The notes below the pieces were generated by a model. It did not search any database, was not told where the DNA came from, and saw nothing but the letters and a program-made list of their open reading frames with translations. 14,431 nucleotides of DNA from the NCBI GenBank assembly GCA_964443025.1, contig CAYUEL010000049.1, forward strand, positions 1 to 14,431, in the 5' to 3' direction. The translations under genes and the position numbers were made by a program. Numbering within the stretch: the stretch's first letter is position 1; every line of letters starts with the position of its first letter. The stretch comes from JAJFKJ01 sp964443025 (GTDB taxonomy: Bacteria > Pseudomonadota > Gammaproteobacteria > JABCZS01). This document shows positions 1 through 7,572 of this stretch, one piece after another.

Positions 1-16
1 TACATCCGCTTGTATC

Positions 17-102
17 GTCATTGCGAGGAGTGCGTAGCACGACAAAGCAATCCACTACTTAACTAGAATGGATTGCTTCGGCTCTGCGAGCCTCGCAAAG
101 AC
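17..102. repeat. Dispersed palindromic repeat, copy 1
   Basis: An 86-bp imperfect palindrome starts GTCATTGCGAGG and ends CCTCGCAAAGAC. Inner arms read AAGCAATCCA and TGGATTGCTT around a short variable centre. The same outer and inner arms recur at 700-783 and 11830-11912. No coding capacity is visible. It fits a REP/MITE-like dispersed element. This copy differs most from the others, in its left inner segment and right terminus. Confidence 0.85.
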
Positions 103-214
103 AGGGTATCTCTCTGACGTTCGCGGCTCACATACAGGATTGTTGCGAGCATCAAAGCGGATGTGCAAATCTACGCATAAGCGCAGCCTTCCTTTCATGT
201 TACAATTCTCACCC

Positions 215-667
215 ATGAAACCTTACGATGAATCCTTCATGCAAATGGCGCTGGAACAAGCGCAACACGCAGCAGCAAGCGGCGAAGTGCCTGTCGGCGC
301 GGTGTTGGTGTATCAACAAGAAGTCATTGCAACCAGCCATAACCAACCGATTGCGTCTCACGACCCTACCGCCCATGCGGAAATCAATGTATTACGCGCC
401 GCGGGCAAACGTTTGGGAAACTACCGTTTAACCGATTGCACCCTCTATGTAACCCTCGAACCCTGCATGATGTGCGTGGGCGCGATGATTCATGCTCGCA
501 TTCATCGCTGCGTATATGGCGCCCCAGACCCTAAAACCGGCGCTTTAGGCAGTGTAATCGACCTTCCTCAATTAGCCCGTTGGAACCATGCTTTAACCTA
601 CGAAGGCGGGATATTGGGCGATGATAGCGCATTGATTTTAAAGAAGTTTTTTGAGTCAAAACGATAA
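215..667 (+). CDS. tadA: tRNA-specific adenosine deaminase TadA
   Basis: This cytidine/deoxycytidylate deaminase-fold enzyme converts adenosine to inosine at the wobble position (A34) of tRNA-Arg(ACG) in the cytoplasm. The 150-residue product carries the zinc and catalytic signature PTAHAE (His54, Glu56) and PCMMC (Cys84, Cys87), plus the TadA-typical GAxxPKTGALGS stretch around residues 102-113. Its length suits the family (E. coli ~167). The start at 215 (MKPYDESFM) is chosen because homologues begin just before the first helix. The frame stays open upstream to 68 only because it reads through repeat copy 1 and non-conserved sequence. An alternative ATG lies at 197. No strong Shine-Dalgarno is seen before either. 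The gene stands alone, with repeat copy 2 about 30 bp after its stop. Confidence 0.95.
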   Translation: MKPYDESFMQMALEQAQHAAASGEVPVGAVLVYQQEVIATSHNQPIASHDPTAHAEINVLRAAGKRLGNYRLTDCTLYVTLEPCMMCVGAMIHARIHRCVYGAPDPKTGALGSVIDLPQLARWNHALTYEGGILGDDSALILKKFFESKR

Positions 668-699
668 GGCCTTGTCATTGCGAGCATGTTTTTATGATT

Positions 700-783
700 G
701 TCATTGCGAGGCCCACAGGGCCGAAGCAATCTATTCTTGATTAATGGATTGCTTCGTCTCGCTTCGCGCTTCCTGGCAATGAC
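700..783. repeat. Dispersed palindromic repeat, copy 2
   Basis: An 84-bp imperfect palindrome starts GTCATTGCGAGG and ends with TGGCAATGAC. Inner arms around GAAGCAATCTATT and AATGGATTGCTTC pair with each other. A solitary extra half-end, GTCATTGCGAGC, lies at 674-685, as if a second copy had decayed or the end had duplicated. The element sits immediately downstream of tadA, where its transcript could fold into a long hairpin and act as a 3' mRNA stabiliser or terminator (inference). Confidence 0.85.
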
Positions 784-876
784 GGATACCCCCCATTTGT
801 AACAAGTTGTAAATCCGACACATTTTGTCACAAACTGGCCTTTTACTGGGGTTTAAAATTTTTTATAATGAAACTA

Positions 877-905
877 TTGACCTGTTACTAATCTTCCCGT
901 AGACT
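877..905 (+). promoter_or_regulatory. Predicted sigma70 promoter of the 958 gene
   Basis: TTGACC (877-882), a 17-nt spacer and TAGACT (900-905) match the -35/-10 consensus at five and four of six positions. They lie ~50 bp before a strong ribosome site (GGAGG, 949-953) and the ATG at 958. This is pattern matching only. Confidence 0.5.
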
Positions 906-957
906 GGTCAAATTTAGTTGATTGAATTAACTGGGTTTATCAGGATTTGGAGGCGAT

Positions 958-2421
958 ATGCGCAAATCACGGTGGGAACGACAAGGTTTACCCGTTACCT
1001 TTACGGGTGTTTATCCAGAACATGTAAATCTAACTCCAGCGGGTGCCATAAACTATATTCATAAGTTCATTCCATCCTCAACTGATACCAACGAACAAGA
1101 CGATGATCTGCTTTTAGTGGCTTATCGTGATGATGATGATACGTCTGTTATAAAATTTAAAGTAATAGAACTGGAGACAGGCCCCTTTCCTTTTAATTCT
1201 AGTTGCGCACGCTACCGCAGACAACAACTTCTCGATGCCATGGGAACTTTTGGTAGCCGTGGTGTTTTAACACCCGACATGATTGCGTTATTGGAATCAT
1301 TGCAAAAAGATGAAAACGGCAAACGCTACTGGGCGAACTGGGCAATGGCATTAGGCCTTCCACTCGCTGCTTCGGATGCAATTTGGCAAGCAGGTTGTTT
1401 CATGCTAGGAAGCATGACGGGCGATGCCGAACATGGTCTGATAGGCATGACTGTAGAAGAATACATGATTTTTGGATTTCCTGTTGGGCTTGCTATGTTA
1501 TCCGGGCTTTTGTTTTATTGGCTTTTGTTACAGCAATACAGAAGCGCAAACGACTTGAGCTTCGTTAATGACAACGTTCCCGATCATATTAAACAAGCTT
1601 GCGCTAAACAAGGTCGCCAGTTAATGGTCAAAATGTTTGCGGCGGTTTCTACGTTCACGCTGATGGATTACGTATTAGAAGAATTTGCGCTGGATTGGTT
1701 GAATAAACACATTGCAACAGACAATCTTGGATTTGATTTTCATGAAATGAATGGGAATTCTCCACTCGGTTATATACCGCTTCCTGGCGAAATGGCGTTG
1801 GTGTTAAGTTTAATTATTGGTGCTGCCGCAGCGCTTGCAGTCGTTGGTACGGCCATGGCACAAGACAAGATGGATCACGGCAAATTAACGGCGGGCGCAA
1901 GTTTTTATCTGGCATTAGCGGCCAGTGTGATTGCGGGTGTTGTGTTTTGGTGTTTCATGGCTTATTTGGGCGCGGACTTGCGCGTTACCGATGCCTTGGG
2001 TACAAATGGTGCGCAATACGGTTTAGCGACCTTTGGTACATTGCTATTAGTGGCTTTATCGTTTAGAGCGTTGCCTGCATTTCAAGATGGTTATGATAAA
2101 GCATTTGCGATTCCTGCAAAAACTCATCTGGCTTTGATGGCAGGTTTTGCGGTTATAGCAGTGACATGTGCTATTGTTGGATTTTCTCTTGCTACATTCC
2201 CCATGGATATGGGAGGTTCGGATTACAATCTATTGGATTCGATTTTTAGCTCAGGATTGGATAAAGCTGTTCAAGACCCAAGCGCAGGTGAAAGTGCCGG
2301 TTTGGGTGTCGCTTCTGTCGTAAGCTTTTTTGGTATGGGAGCGGGTGGATATGCTGCAAACAAACAATATCAAGCAGCGAAAGAAGAAATCAGTAATTCT
2401 AAAGGGTTTTCTCCTGCTTAA
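958..2421 (+). CDS. Unrecognised multipass membrane protein (487 aa)
   Basis: I do not recognise a family. The first ~120 residues are soluble and polar, with an acidic cluster (DDD at 48-50 and DDDD at 58-61). Hydrophobic segments follow at about 127-152, 169-192, 224-240, 279-301, 313-338, 354-374 and 388-413, with a glycine-rich weakly hydrophobic stretch at 447-465 and a charged C-terminal tail. No signal peptide, ATP-binding motif or obvious transporter signature is visible. The start is well supported: GGAGG lies 4 nt before the ATG and a promoter-like sequence further upstream. The gene converges on the rlpA-type gene with only 8 bp between the two stops, so no dedicated terminator fits there. 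It is probably an inner-membrane protein. Function is unknown. Confidence 0.8.
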   Translation: MRKSRWERQGLPVTFTGVYPEHVNLTPAGAINYIHKFIPSSTDTNEQDDDLLLVAYRDDDDTSVIKFKVIELETGPFPFNSSCARYRRQQLLDAMGTFGSRGVLTPDMIALLESLQKDENGKRYWANWAMALGLPLAASDAIWQAGCFMLGSMTGDAEHGLIGMTVEEYMIFGFPVGLAMLSGLLFYWLLLQQYRSANDLSFVNDNVPDHIKQACAKQGRQLMVKMFAAVSTFTLMDYVLEEFALDWLNKHIATDNLGFDFHEMNGNSPLGYIPLPGEMALVLSLIIGAAAALAVVGTAMAQDKMDHGKLTAGASFYLALAASVIAGVVFWCFMAYLGADLRVTDALGTNGAQYGLATFGTLLLVALSFRALPAFQDGYDKAFAIPAKTHLALMAGFAVIAVTCAIVGFSLATFPMDMGGSDYNLLDSIFSSGLDKAVQDPSAGESAGLGVASVVSFFGMGAGGYAANKQYQAAKEEISNSKGFSPA

Positions 2422-2429
2422 TAATCCTC

Positions 2430-3248
2430 TCAACGCTTCACGACAAACGCCTTCGCTAGATTTAAACTAGCGAGGGTGGTGTCTTTGTAAGCATGTGCGT
2501 CGTATTCGTTTGCGAAAGGTCCGACATGCACGCGAAACAAATCACCTTGTTCATGCACATGCACTTCTTTATTGCTGTGTGATTTTATGTCTTGCGCGAG
2601 TTTGTGCGCACTATCAAAACTATTAAACGCAGCGACTTGTAAATAAATTTCATTACCAATAGGTATTACAGGCGTGGGTTCATGATTTTGAACACCACTT
2701 GCATCAATGGATTCAACGCGTACATGTCCCGTGCCTGTGTCGATAATGCCTAATTGCGCCGCAGCAGCGTACGATAAATCAATGATGCGATCTTGATGAA
2801 AGGGTCCGCGATCGTTGACTTTCACAATCACCGAACGATTATTTTTTGTATTCGTGACTTTCGCGTAGCTGGGAATGGGCAAGTGTTTATGTGCGGCGCT
2901 CATTTGATACATGTCGTAGGGTTCGCCGCTCGATGTCGAATACCCGTGAAATTTTGTGCCATACCAAGAAGCTAATCCATCTTCTTCATAACCCACGTGC
3001 GTATCCCACACATGATAGGTTTTTCCAAATACAACATAGGAAGCAGGGTTGCCGTAGCGGCTATAGGGTTCATCTTTAGGAATCGCCGAAGGAATATTAT
3101 GAACGTTTACATTTTTAGCAGGCGGCGCATCTTTCGCTTGTTTATAACGGCCGACATTGTCGCTGCTGGAAGCCGGTTTCTTTGATGAACAGCTAACCAA
3201 CAACAACGCAAATGAAACAATAATCAGTTGTGTAAATAGTTTTTTCAT
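2430..3248 (-). CDS. rlpA: RlpA-family lipoprotein with SPOR domain
   Basis: This is a septal-ring lytic transglycosylase/rare lipoprotein A family protein that acts on denuded glycan strands in the periplasm. From 3248 the product is 272 aa. A lipoprotein signal peptide ends in lipobox LVSC (17-20), so mature protein starts at Cys20. The RlpA double-psi beta-barrel spans about 92-170 (ASWYG, then TSSGEPYD, SAAHKHLP, VKVNDRGP and RIIDLS). The candidate catalytic set E109/H120/D146 keeps the spacing of characterised RlpA enzymes. A C-terminal SPOR domain (about 199-271, IYLQVAAF... RVHVGPF) binds stem-peptide-free peptidoglycan. The frame extends upstream to 3275, but 3248 puts the lipoprotein signal at the N-terminus and its ATG overlaps the upstream stop as ATGA, implying translational coupling to the 574-aa membrane protein. 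E. coli RlpA is longer (~360 aa). Here the linkers are short. Confidence 0.93.
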   Translation of the reverse strand: MKKLFTQLIIVSFALLLVSCSSKKPASSSDNVGRYKQAKDAPPAKNVNVHNIPSAIPKDEPYSRYGNPASYVVFGKTYHVWDTHVGYEEDGLASWYGTKFHGYSTSSGEPYDMYQMSAAHKHLPIPSYAKVTNTKNNRSVIVKVNDRGPFHQDRIIDLSYAAAAQLGIIDTGTGHVRVESIDASGVQNHEPTPVIPIGNEIYLQVAAFNSFDSAHKLAQDIKSHSNKEVHVHEQGDLFRVHVGPFANEYDAHAYKDTTLASLNLAKAFVVKR

Positions 3249-4969
3249 GGGGTAGGAGTATAGCATACGGTACAAGAATTATCCTTACCACCACAACTGC
3301 TTTTAGCAATGGCAGTATAGAAAGACGTAAATTTTTTGTGAGTGCAGCTATTGCAGGGTATTTCAGGTCCATGCGAGTGTTCCTCTGTCATATTGGGTAT
3401 GTGCAAACTTCCCATAAAATTATCGCCATGTGGGCCTGTTTCTCCGCCTAATGCATTTGCGATGTCATCCGGTTTTGTGTCTTTGAAATTTTCAGTAATG
3501 GCGTTAACAATTTTTTCTTCATTCAGTTTTTGATTAGGATGATTAATACGATAGGTCACTAAACTGCGCAATAAATAAGAATGTAACAATTCTTTATTCA
3601 GCGCATGATCGCTATTACCGTCAAATGTTTCGGTAAGATTTTGCGTAGCTTCTTGGGCAATAGCATTCAATGTTTCGATATTATCGATAGGGTTAAATGC
3701 AATAAAAATTTCATTCTCAATCATGGGGAGATTACTTAAAATGGCCGCTTGTGTTGAATTTTCAGGGCGAGCAATATTCATTAATTTTTCACGGGATAAA
3801 GCACCATTCTCTAGGTATGAATCGAGTAATGTATTTAAGCGATTTTTTAGAGTTTCATCGATCGCTGTATTGTCCAATTTTTTTATGCGCAAGCTATCAT
3901 AAATCGCTATATAAAATCGATAAGAAAGTAGTTTGGTATAATAGTGATTTGGATCAAGATTTTTTTCATTAAAAATAGCGTCTACACATTCTCTTGCTTT
4001 TGTTGCAGCGGTTATGTTTTCTTGTTCCGTCAGCGAAATATGCTTGCTTTGTTGTATCAAAATGATCTCAAGGTACCGAGCGAATCGATAGTTATGGGTA
4101 TAAAGTGCGCCACCGGCGGATATTCCGCCTGAAATACGTGTGATAATAAAAATAGACATCGTTGCTATAAAATTAAGATTAAAGACAGACATGGCGGCAA
4201 GGCTTAATAGAAAACTAAAAAAAGTACCGATACCACCGTTAACGTCATGAAGGCCTCGAACGAGGGTCATTTTAAACAGACCTTTATGGTAACGTCGATA
4301 ATCAAAAATACCATGCAATAAATGATGCGCGGGTGCTTCATTCACGCGTTTTTTAGTACGTTCAATACGATCATGCAATTCTGCTTGAACGGCATAACGA
4401 GGGCTGATTTTTTCATTATTGGCCGCGGCGCCCACACCCAAGGCAAATGTGTTGGTGACCATGCCCCAAATAATGATGATTGAGGGTAAATGTTCCAGCG
4501 ATAATGCGGGAAGTAACAACGTTGAACTCATGCCAAACATCAGGAGTGAAACAATGAGTCCTACAGCCAGATGCATTGGATTTGTGCGCAATTTTTTGGA
4601 CATCATTATCATTGCTAAGAGACCAAATCCGACAGCATTGAGGCCAATTAGAAGTGTGGTGAAGTAACTCGGGAAAATGCCGTCCGTGAAGAAATCTTTT
4701 TTACCCATCAAATCCAGGCCTAAAATAACGCCAGCAATGATAATAAAATTAGATAGAATACGTGTGATACGTGCATAACGAGCAACTCTGCCAGCTTGCT
4801 CAAGATAAAAAATCTTCAGGTAAAAACTTTGTAAGAAGCGCGCATAAAAACGTTTAATTTTATCCCACAAACCGGCGTGATGGTGATGATCATGGTCGCT
4901 CGTTGATACAGGTTTACTGGCTAATAAGCTGAAATCAGCTGTATTTGAAATATAAGTTGGATCACCCAT
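3245..4969 (-). CDS. Unrecognised membrane protein with His-rich N-terminus and Cys-rich C-terminus (574 aa)
   Basis: I do not recognise a family. The N-terminus carries a histidine cluster (DHDHHHH, 25-31). Hydrophobic segments lie near 72-88, 101-123, 132-155, 161-183, 245-262 and 264-282, so about six membrane helices in two groups separated by a basic loop (186-240). Residues ~300-510 are soluble and mostly helical. The C-terminal 60 residues hold His pairs (HSHG, 531-534) and five cysteines, including two CxxC pairs (C539/C542 and C566/C569) plus C559, a plausible metal site. The gene is first in a minus-strand pair and its TGA overlaps the rlpA-type ATG, so the two products are probably made together at the envelope. 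The start at 4969 follows a weak GGGAAAG ribosome site. A metal-related or envelope role is speculation. Confidence 0.8.
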   Translation of the reverse strand: MGDPTYISNTADFSLLASKPVSTSDHDHHHHAGLWDKIKRFYARFLQSFYLKIFYLEQAGRVARYARITRILSNFIIIAGVILGLDLMGKKDFFTDGIFPSYFTTLLIGLNAVGFGLLAMIMMSKKLRTNPMHLAVGLIVSLLMFGMSSTLLLPALSLEHLPSIIIIWGMVTNTFALGVGAAANNEKISPRYAVQAELHDRIERTKKRVNEAPAHHLLHGIFDYRRYHKGLFKMTLVRGLHDVNGGIGTFFSFLLSLAAMSVFNLNFIATMSIFIITRISGGISAGGALYTHNYRFARYLEIILIQQSKHISLTEQENITAATKARECVDAIFNEKNLDPNHYYTKLLSYRFYIAIYDSLRIKKLDNTAIDETLKNRLNTLLDSYLENGALSREKLMNIARPENSTQAAILSNLPMIENEIFIAFNPIDNIETLNAIAQEATQNLTETFDGNSDHALNKELLHSYLLRSLVTYRINHPNQKLNEEKIVNAITENFKDTKPDDIANALGGETGPHGDNFMGSLHIPNMTEEHSHGPEIPCNSCTHKKFTSFYTAIAKSSCGGKDNSCTVCYTPTP

Positions 4970-5029
4970 TGTCGCTTTCCCATTTAGAGCAGGGTGTTGA
5001 AACTATCATAAATAGTGTTCGCAAACAAG

Positions 5030-5038
5030 TGCTATAAT
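5030..5038 (+). promoter_or_regulatory. Extended -10 promoter of the SIMPL gene
   Basis: TGCTATAAT is a perfect extended -10 (TGn plus TATAAT at 5033-5038), with no convincing -35 at 17 bp. Initiation near 5045 would leave a very short leader containing GGAGG (5048-5052) before the ATG at 5061. Confidence 0.6.
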
Positions 5039-5060
5039 CGTCTTACTGGAGGAATTAACT

Positions 5061-5765
5061 ATGCGAACATTATTGGGAAAACTATGTTTCATCTATTTTT
5101 TATTGTTACCTTTGTGGGCGATGGCATTTACATTGCCATTTCAAGATAATACTATTCGACTGCAAGCGACCGGGGAAGTGGCGGTTACACCGGATAGAGC
5201 GGTATTAACAATTGCGGTGACAACAGAAAACGCCGAAGCGTCACTTGCCATTGCAGATAATGCGCAAAAAATGAATCAAGTGGTGGAAGTGCTTCGCAAA
5301 GCGATTCCCGATGAAACAAAAATTCAAACCAATCGTTTTCAATTAAACCCCATCATGCAATACGATCAACAAACGCAGCGAAATTACACAACGGGTTATC
5401 GCGTTACGAATGAAGTTATTGTGCAATACGATAATCTGGGTGCATTAGGTGCATTAATCGATAACGTTGTTGCGGTGGGAAGTAATGATATTCAACAACT
5501 CACATTTACACGCAGCGATATCGATGCTTTGCAAGATCAAGCGTTGCAAATGGCAATTGCCAATGGAATTGTGCAAGCGGATTTAATGGCGAAAGCGGCA
5601 AGTGTGAAAGTGACGCACATTAAAGAAATCAATACTTATTTAACATCGCCTGATCCAGGACCTGTGTACGGCGGCATGTTAATGAAAGCCGATGCGAATA
5701 CGCCTATTTTACCCGGCGAAATGAAAGTGTCTCAAACGATTTATATGACATTTGGGATTGAGTAG
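5061..5765 (+). CDS. SIMPL (DUF541) domain periplasmic protein
   Basis: The 234-residue protein starts with a Sec signal peptide (basic MRTLLGK, hydrophobic core to ~19, likely cut after AMA at 20-22). The remainder is a SIMPL/DUF541 domain: RLQATGEVAVTPDRAVLTIAV (33-53) is the classic first strand pair, followed by the helix with xxNAQKMNQVVEVLRK, then TNRFQLNPIM, the TGYRVTNEVIVQ strand, and the C-terminal KVSQTIYMTFGIE strand. Family members are oligomeric envelope proteins, some linked to oxidative-stress protection or outer-membrane biology (family knowledge). No specific activity can be read here. GGAGG lies 8 nt before the ATG, supporting the start. The gene is divergent from the 574-aa membrane protein and convergent with the Fic gene (24 bp between stops). 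Confidence 0.9.
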   Translation: MRTLLGKLCFIYFLLLPLWAMAFTLPFQDNTIRLQATGEVAVTPDRAVLTIAVTTENAEASLAIADNAQKMNQVVEVLRKAIPDETKIQTNRFQLNPIMQYDQQTQRNYTTGYRVTNEVIVQYDNLGALGALIDNVVAVGSNDIQQLTFTRSDIDALQDQALQMAIANGIVQADLMAKAASVKVTHIKEINTYLTSPDPGPVYGGMLMKADANTPILPGEMKVSQTIYMTFGIE

Positions 5766-5789
5766 TTATGAGTATTACCCATGGTGAAC

Positions 5790-7286
5790 CTAAGATGACA
5801 GATCAGACAATTTCAATTGGCGTAAGGCGCGATTAAATGTAGGTAAGCCTTCATCAGGGAAGAGATTGGCATTATCCTGTTCGATTTTTTCTCGAGCTTC
5901 ACCGTAATCTAACCAGTTAATGCTAGCGGTATACGCTTGTGCTTGATCAATGACTTTGCAGTAAAGTCGAAATTCATGATCGCGCGAAGCCAGTCGCAAT
6001 CCATTAAGATAATTATCCCTATGAACAGAAGGAATCATTATTTTATAAAGCCCTGATCTCACTAATTCAGCATTCATCATAATACGCGCAAGCCTTCCGT
6101 TACCGTCATCAAAAGGATGAATTTCACTGATTAAAAAATGCATGAATACAGCTTTTTCTAAACCATCATTTAAGGTTTGATATTGCTCAAAACCTTGTGA
6201 TAAAGTACCCGAAACTTCTTCTGGCAATACAAAATAAGTATTACCTGCTTTATTAGGTTTTATTTTAAAATGTCCCGGTCGTTTTTCAGGTCTTTCTTTC
6301 ATCAAATAAGCATGCCGTGTTTTTAAAATAGAAACCAATTCATCGGCGCTTTTCGGTGTAATATTCATTTCAGAAAAGTCGCTGTTTAATCTGAAATTGG
6401 CTAATATGTCGTGACTATCGGCATGTCTATTATCAATTTCCTTGCCTTTGAAAACAATTTCTTCCGCTTCTTCTATTAAAAATTCAGTACCTTCAATAAA
6501 GTTTGAAAAGTAAGATTCATAAAAAGACAGATTATTAAACGATGTTTTTTGATAAGTGTAATCGCGCTCAAGAAACCGACATTTTTTTAGATAGATAATG
6601 AGTTCCTCAAAAAGGTTAATGCGATTACTATCAAAAGGTTTTTTTTGTGATATTGCTTTGGCAAACTTCGATTGCAATAGATTATCATTTGAATGAGTAG
6701 CCAGTAACGCGCTAACAATATCATTGAGTTTTTTATATTCTCGAGTATATCCTAATGTTTGAGCAATCGATTTGGCTTCATCACGAATTTGATTCAATGC
6801 TTCCTCATGACGAAAACGTAACTCTTTTGCGAGAAAATCTTCAACACCACTCACTCCAATGGTTTTAATACCTTTATATTTGGTTGACTTCACGATGCTT
6901 AAATTTTCCAATAACGCTCTGGGGATATTGCTTTTTTCAAGACCCGGTAAAATACGTTCAAGAAATTGTTTATTGTCACCTCTGCTTACTGCAATGGTTA
7001 ACCCCGGTAATGTGATGGTTTTGTTATAAGTACTGGTTACAAAAACAATAAACTGTTTCCCCAGCATCGCTGGTTTTAAATCAATGGCGGTTCGGTGGCT
7101 TAAAACTCCTTGCTTCACAACGGCGGGGGTAATATCCATCCAATGAGTGAGTGTAATATTTTCAATAGGATCTTTTAGGTTTTTCGTATAAATACCTTGG
7201 TAAAGCCGGCGAATTTTCCCTTCCTTCGCTAGCTTTGAAAATTCTTTAGCCTGTGCGGTATCTTGGGGGATGAGGAGGTTGGCCAT
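5790..7286 (-). CDS. Fic-domain protein with AbiEi-like N-terminal regulator domain
   Basis: The C-terminal part (about 245-460) is a Fic domain. The full catalytic motif HPFDDGNGRLAR (390-401) has the catalytic His390, the acidic Asp394 and the anion-binding arginines, so it should be competent to transfer AMP (or another phosphate-containing group) from a nucleotide to a protein hydroxyl. Residues 261-266 (SNFIEG) match the Fic inhibitory-helix pattern [ST]xxxE[GN] placed N-terminal to the core, the class II arrangement, so the enzyme is probably self-inhibited. The N-terminal ~200 residues resemble AbiEi-type antitoxin/transcription regulators: a winged-helix-like start ending in KIRRLYQGIYT (24-34), then VLSHRTAIDL (61-70) and an FVTSTY strand (82-87). 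No separate antitoxin gene adjoins. The start at 7286 follows the promoter at 7314-7342. The domain split is my reading of motifs. The Fic call is secure, the AbiEi call less so. Confidence 0.9.
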   Translation of the reverse strand: MANLLIPQDTAQAKEFSKLAKEGKIRRLYQGIYTKNLKDPIENITLTHWMDITPAVVKQGVLSHRTAIDLKPAMLGKQFIVFVTSTYNKTITLPGLTIAVSRGDNKQFLERILPGLEKSNIPRALLENLSIVKSTKYKGIKTIGVSGVEDFLAKELRFRHEEALNQIRDEAKSIAQTLGYTREYKKLNDIVSALLATHSNDNLLQSKFAKAISQKKPFDSNRINLFEELIIYLKKCRFLERDYTYQKTSFNNLSFYESYFSNFIEGTEFLIEEAEEIVFKGKEIDNRHADSHDILANFRLNSDFSEMNITPKSADELVSILKTRHAYLMKERPEKRPGHFKIKPNKAGNTYFVLPEEVSGTLSQGFEQYQTLNDGLEKAVFMHFLISEIHPFDDGNGRLARIMMNAELVRSGLYKIMIPSVHRDNYLNGLRLASRDHEFRLYCKVIDQAQAYTASINWLDYGEAREKIEQDNANLFPDEGLPTFNRALRQLKLSDLSS

Positions 7287-7288
7287 TT

Positions 7289-7410
7289 GAGAATTCCAGC
7301 GTATTGTAATGAGAGTATAGGCGAATTCCAGAGTCTTTACAAGTAAAAAAGCGAATTCCAGAGTTTTTACAGGCGTAAAAGCGAATTCTAGCGTACTTGA
7401 CTCAGCGTGG
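7289..7410. repeat. Four-unit ~30-bp-period repeat array in the Fic/MFS intergenic region
   Basis: Four direct repeats begin at 7289, 7321, 7351 and 7381 (periods 32, 30, 30). Each shares the core GCGAATTCYAGMGT followed by a T-rich stretch. The palindromic hexamer GAATTC sits at 7291, 7323, 7353 and 7383. Units 2 and 3 are nearly identical over 20 bp (one difference). The ~3-helical-turn spacing places the cores on about the same DNA face. They look like tandem operator sites. Confidence 0.85.
7314..7342 (-). promoter_or_regulatory. Predicted promoter of the Fic gene
   Basis: On the minus strand TTGTAA (complement of 7337-7342), a 17-nt spacer and TATACT (complement of 7314-7319) form a sigma70-like promoter. 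The spacer is the GAATTC core of repeat unit 2 (7321-7336), so any protein bound to the repeats would block the polymerase. The leader to the ATG at 7286 is ~20 nt and contains unit 1. Confidence 0.5.
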
Positions 7411-7425
7411 TTAAGTCAGTATGAT
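7397..7425 (+). promoter_or_regulatory. Predicted promoter of the MFS exporter gene
   Basis: TTGACT (7397-7402), an exact 17-nt spacer and TATGAT (7420-7425) match consensus at five of six positions in each box. The -35 box lies just inside repeat unit 4 (7381-7410). Initiation near 7432 gives a ~140-nt leader that includes the two dyads at 7476-7531. Confidence 0.6.
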
Positions 7426-7475
7426 ATCAGCTTATCAACTTATACTTGGTGAGACATGATTATAACAGCCCACTC

Positions 7476-7531
7476 TCAACACAGATAATCCGGCTTGATT
7501 CTGTGTTGAATGACAATAGCCAATTGTCATT
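7476..7531 (+). promoter_or_regulatory. Two tandem inverted repeats in the MFS leader
   Basis: TCAACACAGA (7476-7485) pairs perfectly with TCTGTGTTGA (7500-7509) around a 14-nt loop. It is followed directly by AATGACAAT (7509-7517) and ATTGTCATT (7523-7531) around a 5-nt loop. No T-run follows, so these are not ordinary intrinsic terminators. They may be operator dyads or leader hairpins. No known riboswitch family is recognised. Confidence 0.6.
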
Positions 7532-7572
7532 TAACGTATGTGTTTAACATCGTTAATGAGTGAGTTTATATT

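Noticed and set aside
68..214. 49-codon N-terminal extension of tadA
   Set aside because: It begins inside palindromic repeat copy 1 and has no TadA similarity. The conserved protein starts at 215.
598..831. Minus-strand frame of 77 codons
   Set aside because: It runs through repeat copy 2 and the tadA 3' end antisense. Its composition reflects the palindrome, with no motif or ribosome site.
3249..3275. Nine-codon longer start for the rlpA-type gene
   Set aside because: It would bury the lipoprotein signal peptide and overlap the upstream coding end. ATG at 3248 forms an ATGA coupling.
7289..7410. CRISPR array
   Set aside because: The 30-bp periodicity is a degenerate tandem repeat without constant repeats and unique spacers, and no cas genes are present. 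Operator array fits better.
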